Source: Siphonodentalium dalli (Eukaryota; Mollusca; Scaphopoda; Gadilida; Siphonodentaliidae). Taken from it: DNA of 64,000 bases. Each line of letters opens with the position of its first letter. The stretch's first letter is position 1. The position numbers and the translations under genes are program-made. This document shows positions 55,874 to 64,000 of the stretch, piece by piece. The notes beneath the pieces are model-generated. The model made no database searches, was not told where the DNA came from, and worked only from the letters and a program-made list of their open reading frames with translations. The stretch covers positions 59,847,301 to 59,911,300 of the forward strand of contig CP136061.1 in NCBI GenBank assembly GCA_032622095.1, given 5' to 3'.

Positions 55874-56116
55874 ATGAATGAATACATAGAGTACCATACT
55901 GATAAATTGGCATTAATTGAATCACCGGCGGTAAAATATCTATACTCTAGCCCCGGGACGAACGTACTCTTAACGCGACGGTTGTATACCACACCTTATT
56001 CTCTCTTTTTATCGCTACTTATAGGAGTGATCGTTCTTCCAATAATTCGCGATAATGCACGGGTGTCATTTATGCGGAATTATTTTATCGACGAACTACA
56101 ATCTACAAAGACATAA
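55874..56116 (+). CDS. Small putative membrane protein of element 2 (second gene)
   Basis: An 80-residue frame starts MNEYIEYHTDKLALIESPAV and contains one strongly hydrophobic segment, YSLFLSLLIGVIVLPII, near residues 42-58, with charged flanks. It overlaps the third gene by about 60 nt in another frame. The tight packing is virus-like. Function unknown; it could be a non-coding chance frame, but the position and membrane segment argue for a gene. Confidence 0.45.
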   Translation: MNEYIEYHTDKLALIESPAVKYLYSSPGTNVLLTRRLYTTPYSLFLSLLIGVIVLPIIRDNARVSFMRNYFIDELQSTKT

Positions 56117-56627
56117 ACAGATTAAACACGGAGTTATGTCCGAGACAAAAACAACTCTCTTCGGAGAAGATACCGATGACCTAGAATCTGACGAAGCGGT
56201 TCTAGATTCAGATGAAGATGAACGGGGAACGATATCAGATTCAGAAGATAATGTCGTCGGTAGTAGAACGGTATTCGGTCTTAAGAAAGCTGCGCGATGT
56301 GTCAACGAGATGGACACATTCAAAAGTATGATGAAACGCATCACCAATGATGCGAAAGGAGAAGAGAGCATGTCGGGAGATGAGAGCATGTCGGGAAAAG
56401 AGGCTACCATCGACACAGAGTTTGCTCTCTTTCTCAAAAGTTATAGACGATTAATAGAATACCTGTATCGATTGAAAACATCACCCATACATAACATGAT
56501 CATGAAGAAAATGGTCAAACTGACCAAACACGGATATAATAATGAATGGGCTGCAGATGAAGCGATGAGAAAATTCAAGAAACTCTTAGAAATAACTCTA
56601 ACTGTCGAAGATTCAGACAATGATTAA
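56055..56627 (+). CDS. Zinc-finger/acidic/helical protein of element 2 (third gene)
   Basis: In this 190-residue frame, residues 4-25 form a finger with C-x2-C-x12-H-x4-H spacing, the same as both fingers of the element 1 ATPase protein. A long Asp/Glu/Ser-rich stretch with repeated MSGDESMSG follows, then a helical module (LFLKSYRRLIEYLYRL, IHNMIMKKMVKLTKHGYNNE, RKFKKLLE) and an acidic end. That module aligns by eye with the C-terminus of the element 1 protein (LFMNVYAWTIIKNMWLRN, LHNSVMDKVDKYMKNGFED). So this is the same finger-plus-helical protein without the ATPase inserted. Role unknown; DNA or protein binding is inferred. Confidence 0.7.
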   Translation: MHGCHLCGIILSTNYNLQRHKQIKHGVMSETKTTLFGEDTDDLESDEAVLDSDEDERGTISDSEDNVVGSRTVFGLKKAARCVNEMDTFKSMMKRITNDAKGEESMSGDESMSGKEATIDTEFALFLKSYRRLIEYLYRLKTSPIHNMIMKKMVKLTKHGYNNEWAADEAMRKFKKLLEITLTVEDSDND

Positions 56628-57424
56628 ATTACAATAAACTTCATCAACATGTTATTCTCGTCTTCGTTATATATCTATAAGTGGGGAGGGGAGATTGTAG
56701 AGCGAGAAACGATACATAAATGGTATATTACGAGCCCTAAAATTTGAAGTTTAAATATTGTTCTGTGTCTTTTTAACTTTCACCCACTGCGTGTGTATTG
56801 TGTTTCTTTAACAATCATTCAAAATGAGTGCCGTGTGTCCCTTTAGAGCGCATTGTGCTCCTTTAATATTCACACACCAATATTACATAACGTCCCTTAC
56901 CTCGTGTCACTTTAACATTCCACACCGTGCGTGTATTATCCCCCTTTAATTATGTCATAGCGTTGGTACATATAAGACTGTATAACACTATGTCTATGTC
57001 TGTATATGTTGTCACATCGTGAGTGTATTGTCCACCTTTAATGGTGTCGTAGCGTGTGTACATATAAGACTGTATAACACTATGTCTATGTCTGTATGTG
57101 TTGGAACATTTAAGAAAGATGTGAAATATAAATGTCAAGACTCAGTTCATTCGTGTAGTAATTTCGTATCAGTTAAACGCTCTTCATTCGTATGAGTAAT
57201 TACCAACAGGTAAGTTGCACTATTTTTTGAAAGCAATCAAGCTGACGTACCTCGGTGTGACATTTTCATTAAATTACAATAACCCTCGGCTGTGTTGTGT
57301 GTGCATGCATGTAGTCAACTAACCCAGAGTGACTTAATTCACAATGAAGTAGACTGCTGCAGATGCGATATGTATTGTTTATCCAGAGCTTAAGTGTGTA
57401 AACATCACATTTTGCTCGTCACGC

Positions 57425-57627
57425 TACGGCGGCGGTTGTTGTTGTTGTTGTTGTTATTGTTGTTGTTCCTCTTTCTCAAAAGTTACGAACGATTAATAGA
57501 ATACCAGCATCGAATGAAAACATCATCCATACATAACATGATCATGAAGAAAATGGTCAAACTGACCAAACACGGATATAATAATGAGGGGGCTGTAGAT
57601 TCAGACAACGTTAGAGCGGTATTTTAG
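57425..57627 (+). pseudogene. Second truncated copy of the zinc-finger gene 3' part
   Basis: It begins 'cggcggcggttgttgttg', joins to 'cctctttctcaaaagttacg' and copies the helical module to 'HGYNNEGAVDSDN' with an internal deletion. It shows the same trinucleotide-to-gene junction as 55207-55375, so the fragment was duplicated within the element. The following DNA (to 57690) repeats 'gagcggtattttagcttctg'-like units three times. Confidence 0.7.
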
Positions 57628-57736
57628 CTTCTGCTCTATGAGCGGTACTTTAGCTATGTATCTGCACTATGGGCGGTACTTTAGCTTTGTATCACAATCG
57701 ATTTCATCATGTCACCAGGTTACACATATCTATATA

Positions 57737-57780
57737 ATAGAGTGCTCATATTGAAATCACTCATAATTGCATTGACATTT
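57737..57780. promoter_or_regulatory. 44-nt motif shared with element 1
   Basis: 'catattgaaatcactcataa' followed by 'ttgcattgacattt' also occurs in both arms of the element 1 central hairpin (44480-44523 and 44600-44643) with only about 3 mismatches. The surrounding sequence is unrelated. Conservation of a noncoding block between diverged elements suggests a cis-acting site, for example a replication, packaging or promoter signal. The function is an inference. Confidence 0.6.
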
Positions 57781-57965
57781 GGATAGGTAGGTTGTATTGT
57801 AGACACACGAATTAAATTTGTCTGGCCATGAATGTCAATGAACCATGATAGTTATCGATGTCAATAATGCGTTTCGTTGAGATCTTGATTGAGTTGATGA
57901 CAATGTTCTGACAAAATTTCTTTTCGATCTATAAAAATGCTGCTTTTTATTATCGACATGATCAC

Positions 57966-58350
57966 TTGCTCACCTCTTGCTCATTTGCTCATTTTTATTG
58001 CTCATTTGCTCATTTTTTTGCTCATTTGCTCATTTTTATTGCTCATTTGCTCATTTTTATTGCTCATTTGCTAATTTTTTTGCTCATTTGCTCATTTATT
58101 TGCTCATTTGCTAAATTTTTTGCTCATTTGCTCATTTTCTTGCTCATTTTCTTGCTCATTTGCTCATTTTCTTGCTCATTTGCTCATTTTCTCGCTCATT
58201 TGCTCATTTTCTTGCTCATTTGCTCATTTTTTCGCTCATTTGCTCATTTTTATTGCTCATTTGCTCATTTTCTTGCTCATTTGCTCATTTTCTTGCTCAT
58301 TTGCTCATTTTCTTGCTCATTTGCTCATTTTTTTGCTCATTTGCTCATTG
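57966..58350. repeat. 20-bp satellite array, right
   Basis: Reverse-complement counterpart of the left array, 'ttgctcatttgctcattttc' units, about 19 copies. It is longer than the left array by about 135 bp, so the two have changed in copy number independently. Confidence 0.9.
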
Positions 58351-58351
58351 A

Positions 58352-59841
58352 TTGGTGCATACTCAAGAGTCATAGACCTAACATCCAATGTACGTTAATG
58401 GTGTCATAGCGTGGGTACATAGAAGACTGTATAACACTATGCCTATGTCCGTATCTGTTGTCACACCGTGAGTGGATTGTCCGCCTTTAATGATGTCATA
58501 GCGTGTGTACATGCAAGACAGTATAATACTATGATTGATTATGTCTGTAGCTGTTGTTGGTAAGATGTGAAATATAAATTTCAAGGTTCAATTCATTCGT
58601 GTAGTAATTTCGTATATGTTCAACGCTCTTCATTCGTGCTCTTGTATTATTAACATTCATTCATAATGAGTGTCCCTTTAGATCGATAAATAAGTTAAAG
58701 GTCATTATATTCCACAGTCAAATATATTGGTGATCGAATTTGATAACTATTTTATTGGAACAACTAAGAGTATTATTTACGTGAGATCAATGAGTCCAAT
58801 TATTATAAATAATACATTGCAGGCATCGGTGGATACCCGATTGCCACATTTAGTGATCACGTGATAAACTGATAAAATGTCCAAAGCGTAAGTATGAATG
58901 TGGGGGAGATAAGTGGTTATTACGTAATGTTGTTATAACAATGACACCGAAGTAACTTCAATTATTGAGTGTCTCATGACCTGGACGTATTATGTATGCA
59001 TATTTTTTGCATAGCTAATTATCGCGTTAATGCTAACAATGACACAGTTTATCAACCTTACGTGATAATAACCCGTTAAACAACTAATGTTGTTCAGACA
59101 AGATATCGATAATTGAACGACTCGGACCACATATAACTGTCAACGGGATATAATAGAAGTCATTTGGTAAACCAATGTGCGACTATTTTCGACATTGTTA
59201 CGCCCACTGTGGCGTGTACATACTTGAAAATTTGTTCCATCGAATATGTCAGTTCATTCTGGGGTTGTAATTTCACATTACCCTCTTCGTCCGCTCATGA
59301 TTCAACATAGTACATCTCAATACTTCCAATAATTCACGATAATACACCTGTCATATACTCAATAACTTCATCGGGATAGAGAAGTAAAGAATAAACGCTC
59401 TTTATTATTCATGTAAGAGTAATGGTGTCAAATTATTTCAGGTATGACAATTATATGATGCATGGACTGTGTCTGATTGATAAACACTGGAATGTATGCA
59501 TTCATACCGAGGGTCACAATGTCCAAAATTACAGCGACTCGGACCTGTCCATACACATATAATTGGTATAAAGCTATTTCATGAAAAATATTTAAAATTT
59601 GGTTGAACAAAAATAACAAAAGATATTACACGCAAATAATTTAAAAAAATTTAATACCGAGATTATCCGAAACCGATAACTCATTATAAATTTTTTGAGA
59701 TTAAAACTTTTTTTTTGTGAAAATTTTGAGAAAAAATATTTTGGGTTTTGAATTTTTTTTTTGGGAATATTTTAGTACAAACAATTTTACCCCCATAAAA
59801 TCTATTTTTAGATGTGGAGGTAACGAGCCTCCCATACTACT
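58352..59841 (-). repeat. Right terminal inverted repeat of element 2
   Basis: Mirror of 53467-54956, with scattered substitutions and small indels. It ends with 'gaggtaacgagcctcccata' and 'ctact', followed by the TATACG duplication. Confidence 0.9.
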
Positions 59842-60059
59842 TATACGACTCTGAAACATGTGTATATCTATACACACTGTACTCAGGACGACGTTCCATG
59901 AAATTACGATCGTTGATGACCGCGGACGATGGACGTATTTGGCGCGTGGAGAAGCGCGTAAAATTGCGAAAACACGCAATCGCGAACCGACGCGTGTCGT
60001 TTCAATACACCCCAGAGAAAAGCAGTCTGGTGTGCGCAATCGCGTCGATGCGCAGGTCT

Positions 60060-61440
60060 AAGGGTCAATCCACACCGAGCACGATCGCGCGATTTTTAAA
60101 GACGTTTTCTGTCGTCCGTAGCGGTTCAAAGCGCGCGATTTTTATATTCACACCGAAAGCGACTGGATCGCTTCGTCGCGCGCGATGGTTTGGGTAGATA
60201 ATCGTTTGAGTGCATCATTTACAGGCAGGTCACAAATACAATATATATGGACATTTTAATCAAAATTTGCTAAACATATACATGTAAGAGCTTTTCAAGC
60301 TCATTTAATTGTCAAATATAGTATGTCAAGTAGAATGGTGCACACGCTTCCAAAATTCTCATAGCAATTGCGTTTAATTGAATTTCATTCTATAATTACA
60401 GTGTGTGAGGTTTTTTATGGGTGGGGCGGGGTAAATAAAGGGCAAAGTGACGTCACAAGCTTGGAATGGATTGGGACAAACATTAACAAAACGATCATGT
60501 TATTACGTCGAACTTTTGCTAGGCATGATCTCTTCTCATTTATCATTACACTTCAGTTATCAGCATGTCGCTAAAGTCCTCCACCACCTTTGTTATAGCA
60601 ACGACAAATGAATGTGTCGCCTTCAAATAGGACGAATACGCGCGTATAAATATCCTATTTGACAGGGACCCAATTATCCCACTGGTTTGCCACAAAGCGA
60701 GAAATCGACGAAGCATAAAATCACTGGTGTGATCGACTCGTGGTCAGCGATTCAGTCGATTGCTGTGTGAATATAAAAATCGCGCGGGTCAATAAACACC
60801 GGCGCGATGCGCGATCATTACGGCCGTTTTCTGTCGTCCGTATCGGTTTAAAGAGCGCGATTTTTATATTCACACCGTGCAGATCGTATCGCCTACCATG
60901 AAGCGGTCACAGCAGTGATTTTATGCTTCGTCGGTTTCTCGCTTTGTGGCAAACCAGCGAGATAATAGGGTCGCCTTCAAATATGATGTTTATCCGTGCG
61001 TATTTTTCCTATTTGAAGGAGACCCATTCATTTGTAACAGAGAACACGCCTGGCTAGCGCTTGGCGGTCTGGTTAGTTTTTGGTCCCAACCGATTCCAAA
61101 TAGGCAGACCAAGCTTAATTGTGAAATCACGTTGCCCACAGTTTGCACCCCACCACCGATAACAAAAACTCACAAACTGGAATCATATAGGATAAAATTC
61201 ATTTGAACGCAATTGCTATAAGTTAGGAAGTCGGTGCACCAATCCACTTGATATATTATATTTGACAATGAAATGAGTTTGAATAACCCTTACACGTATA
61301 TGATGAGCACAATTTAAAATTACCATATACATTGTATGTGTGACTTGCCTGAAAATGATGCACTCAAATGATTATCTACCATAATTATCGCGCACGACGA
61401 AGCGATTCAGTCGCTGTCAGTGTGAACTTAATGACGTTCC
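60060..61440. mobile_element. 1.4-kb foldback element or nested MITEs
   Basis: The outer parts 60150-60380 and 61190-61440 are inverted copies ('gataatcgtttgagtgcatc' against 'gatgcactcaaatgattatc'), and so are the inner parts 60595-60740 and 60890-61045 ('ttgccacaaagcgagaaatc' against the mirror). A block with 'gacgttttctgtcgtccgta' and 'gcgcgatttttatattcaca' occurs at 60100-60156 and again as a direct copy at 60822-60876. The GC-rich 'cgatcgcgcga' style differs from the surroundings. No transposase is present, so it is non-autonomous. Confidence 0.75.
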
Positions 61441-61445
61441 GTTAA

Positions 61446-61836
61446 CCCTTTACCCAACAGAATGGCCCTGTGCCAATGCATTCTCTTATATATGCGAGTC
61501 GACCATAGGTCGCCTCGCATATATAAGAGAATGCATTGGCTTAACACATTAAAAATTATAAAATTGTTAAAGAATGTAAGAAAAAATGGTAAAAAGTGTT
61601 AAAAAAAGATTTTTTTTAGGCCAATGCATTCTCTTATATATGCGAGGCGACCTATGGTCGACTCGCATATATAAGAGAATGCATTGGCACAGGGCTAACT
61701 GTAACTATCACAATGTGGTCAAGGAGCCGGTTCCAATGATATCCATATTTGTATGGTTCTATTGAGACAGACCGAAGATATTTTAGGCTGTTGAAGCTTT
61801 ATTTGGCCGGTTTTGGCCGGTTTGTTGGGTAAAGGG
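61446..61836. mobile_element. piggyBac-type MITE with TTAA duplication
   Basis: The 391-bp element begins CCCTTTACCCAACA and ends TGTTGGGTAAAGGG, flanked by TTAA on both sides (61442-61445 and 61837-61840), the exact target preference of piggyBac elements. Inside are two nested palindromes of about 76 nt (61470-61545 and 61621-61697), each made of 'caatgcattctcttatatat' and its mirror. They also mirror each other around an AT-rich centre. It lies 23 nt upstream of lectin gene 2 exon 3. Confidence 0.85.
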
Positions 61837-61863
61837 TTAATACACTGTGCTCTCAATCCACAG

Positions 61864-62055
61864 AAGGTCACCCCGGATACTTGCAGTACACACGGGAAGG
61901 AAAGAGATATTACCTTCGATATGATAATTCATCTACATACTGGGATGATGGACACAGTGATTGTTTGGCGGATGGGGCCCATCTCATCGTCATAGAGGAT
62001 CGAGACATGTTAGATGACCTGGAGAAATTGCTGCTGACTTTTGGACATGGCACTG
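61864..62055 (+). CDS. Lectin gene 2, exon 3: first half of the C-type lectin domain
   Basis: Acceptor 'ctctcaatccacag', 192 nt, phase 1-1, donor 'ACTG|gtgaga'. It encodes HPGYLQYTREGKRYYLRYDN, SDCLADGAHLIVIED and a helix ending FGHGT. The first core cysteine is in HSDC. It is very similar to exon 5 of gene 1 and slightly longer at the N-terminal side. The splice-acceptor tract is hemmed in by the piggyBac-type MITE, but the last 14 nt before the exon match the gene 1 copy. Confidence 0.85.
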
Positions 62056-62380
62056 GTGAGATTCAATTGCGAAACCGCGTGTTCATTGAGGGATCTCAGG
62101 TGCCGGTGTTACGCATTTAGTTTTCTTGTTCTTGTTGTTCTTTTTGTACTTCTTGCTTTAGCCTTATGTGTGGATTTAGCTACTATAATGTATGCATTGC
62201 TTCTAGTCAACCCTTATTTTATCTGTTTGCAGAGAATGATCACGTAGTTAGCTGTGGTAGATATGCATGTTATATATTCATGTTGCGTTTCATATTATGG
62301 CACCATATCGTTTTCTACGCACGAAATATACATGCAAAATATACAAACTTGCCAGTTTATGCACATACCCTTAACCGGAG

Positions 62381-62643
62381 CGAACCTGAACTCGAGCGTT
62401 ATATTTCCAGACTTCCTCTTGGTTGATGGCCGTGATTACCAGGGCAACGACACTTGGCTGACTTGGGACGAAAAACCGGTACCCTTCATTGAGTGGGGAC
62501 CGTTTCAACCGAGCCCCGGAACCATACAGGACTGTCTGATTATCGGTTGGGTGGCAAATCTCGGGAAATACATAATGAACGACGGGTTGTGTACTAAAGG
62601 GACATTCAAGTACATATGTCAACTGACACCCAATGACGATTGA
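62381..62643 (+). CDS. Lectin gene 2, exon 4: second half of the C-type lectin domain
   Basis: Acceptor 'acccttaaccggag', same split Ala codon as gene 1, ending in TGA. It contains LVDGRDYQGNDTWLTWD, FIEWGPFQPSPGTIQDC, YIMNDGLC and YICQ, then LTPNDD, seven residues longer than in gene 1. All three remaining core cysteines are kept and the QPS and MND variants are identical in both paralogues, so these substitutions predate the duplication. The segment between QDC and YIMND (LIIGWVANLGK) differs from gene 1 and is the likely variable loop. Confidence 0.85.
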
Positions 62644-64000
62644 ATACGAGAGGAGGCTGATGCCGAACATGCTTTGTGGAATCAATTGAATTGGATAATT
62701 GAAGAGGACATTTACATGCAAATCTCCTGAGCAAAATTAATAAGTTATAAGTTAATCATAACCTGTCAATCCACAAAAAAAGTACAACACCGTTGATTGT
62801 CACACATTTAGCCATTAAAGTTATTTCTCGATAACCAAAATTGTTTGATTACTTCTGCTGTTGGAATGATAGCACTCGTAGCAGCATTGTGCCATATGAC
62901 AACATGACCATATATATATACCGCGTGCCTAAATTAACATGAAAACTATTCCATACTTTCAGCGACATAAACGGGGATTCCGATGTTGCATCAAAATTCC
63001 TTTAGTTAGGACTGCCCTGCCATTAGATTTACTGTTAATTAACCATCAGTACTTATTTGCATAAGTTACTAGAAATATCAACAAGACTCAAACGAGCTAG
63101 CATTTGCAAAGAAATGAAGTTTCAGAAACTAACAACTCGTGTCGCAGTGCACGCGAAATATTTCTGGAACACATGCTACCACAGTGGAGTGACCAGTTGA
63201 CCAGTGCGTGAACACTGTTCACTAGCCAACCAAAGCGACGAATTTATTACACCACTTGATCAATCGATAATTGGATGTTTGATTGACCGCGTGCATGTCA
63301 ATTTCAACGCTTCGCGAGTTATATAATTTGTCTTCAGACTTTTCGTTTATAACTGCATAACCCTTAATCGAAACAAAAGTTATTTCTTAAGTAATGTATT
63401 GATTTTACGAAATAGGTCAAATGTTTTAATTCTAGAACAATATTCACAAAAATAAATTTATAGGAACATTTTATAATTTATGTAGCCCACCGCCAATTAT
63501 ATGTTAAGCATCACTGTTCAATGATATACCTGTTTGGTCCCAGGACAACTGCTTCATACCTAACCACATACCCTCTATTAATAGACAACATAAACCTCAA
63601 CTTTTTGAAAGCGAAATATGTTCTATATATCTATATATCTTCTAAGGATCAGAGGATCCCAACAGTTACCATGAAATTGCGTAACTTGTTTGGACACGTG
63701 ACAGTTTGTTTTTCCCATAATAATATAATTTTGTGATCAACTTGTATGGGGAACGATTTATTTTGACCGATAACCCCATTCAGCCGGTATGAAATAGTAT
63801 GACTATTGCAAGGGCCAAGCGGTGTCTTAATCTTGTTTTATCATATCTATATATTATGTTACCAAACATTCGTTGCAGATATCAATATATTTGGAATATA
63901 AGATTTGCGAATATCCATTGATTCATCACACACTAAGACACGCTGTCCATAATAAATTGGAAAGGTTGGCTGTCCTGAACTTCGCTATACTGGAGCAGAT
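62644..64000. other. 3' flank of lectin gene 2
   Basis: The presumed 3' UTR has 'aaattaataagttataag' shortly after the stop and no strong AATAAA. At 63480-63560 lies the 'ttcaatgatatacctg.ttg' repeat with 'aggacaactgcttcata', shared with 29735-29850 downstream of gene 1, so the duplicated block probably extends past the 3' end. The last 400 nt contain nothing I recognise. Confidence 0.5.

Larger units (their letters stand above)
53467..59841. mobile_element. Element 2: complete 6,375-bp Polinton-like element
   Basis: It starts 5'-AGTAGTATGGGAGG and ends with the exact mirror CCTCCCATACTACT-3', flanked on both sides by the 6-bp duplication TATACG (53461-53466 and 59842-59847). Six-base target duplications, AG starts and long inverted repeats are described hallmarks of Polintons/Mavericks. 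The inverted repeats are about 1.5 kb. The interior has three small genes on the plus strand and partial gene copies. There is no visible polymerase B, integrase, protease, ATPase or capsid, so it is presumably mobilised by a fuller relative. It sits in intron 2 of lectin gene 2. Confidence 0.85.

Noticed and set aside
54898-58409. Long repetitive frames rich in Cys, Ser, Phe, Ala and His over the satellite arrays
   Set aside because: A 20-bp repeat without stops in several frames gives such translations by chance. The same DNA reads through in more than one frame, which real repeats in proteins would not.

Overview
The window is eukaryotic DNA, AT-rich and dominated by transposable elements, with intron-containing genes, TATA-like promoters and GT-AG splice sites. 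The repeat content points to an invertebrate, most probably a mollusc and perhaps a gastropod. The pointers are CR1/L2- and RTE-type retroposons, a SINE-like tail ending in repeated TCAA, YqaJ-bearing Mutator-like transposases, Crypton relics, and lectin exons of molluscan style. The species cannot be named from the sequence alone.

Two paralogous secreted C-type lectin genes, both on the plus strand, are the only host genes I can support. Gene 1 (13601-29528) has six exons: a signal peptide plus PAN/apple-like exon, three very small Ser/Thr-rich linker exons that are tandem duplicates of one another, and two exons making a C-type lectin domain. Gene 2 (49546-62643) has four exons: a signal peptide exon, an acidic linker exon and two lectin exons close to those of gene 1. 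Every internal junction is in phase 1 and the coding sums are whole codons (885 and 621 nt), which supports the models.

Region by region. 1-4400: no gene, retroposon debris. 4385-5890: SINE-like piece and a truncated LINE. 6192-11205: decayed minus-strand Mutator-like transposase/YqaJ nuclease gene. 13.5-29.5 kb: lectin gene 1, whose introns hold a CR1/L2 LINE, another retroposon, a 1.44-kb near-perfect palindrome and the stub of a Polinton-like element. 30.4-31.7 kb: decayed Crypton-type tyrosine recombinase. 31.7-37 kb: RTE-like and other repeats. 37.3-46.6 kb: a 1.7-kb direct duplication leading into a palindromic, virus-like element (element 1) with a zinc-finger/packaging-ATPase gene in inverted copies around a GC-rich hairpin. 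49.5-62.6 kb: lectin gene 2, whose second intron holds a complete 6,375-bp Polinton-like element (element 2), a 1.4-kb foldback element and a piggyBac-type MITE.

The most novel content is the pair of virus-like elements. Element 2 has AG...CT termini, a 6-bp target duplication (TATACG), 1.5-kb inverted repeats bordered inside by 20-bp satellite arrays, and three tightly packed small genes. Element 1 carries an A32-like packaging ATPase fused to the same zinc-finger/helical module found alone in element 2. The two share a roughly 44-nt noncoding motif. Neither has a visible DNA polymerase, integrase or capsid gene, so they look like satellite or reduced relatives of Polintons. That interpretation is an inference.
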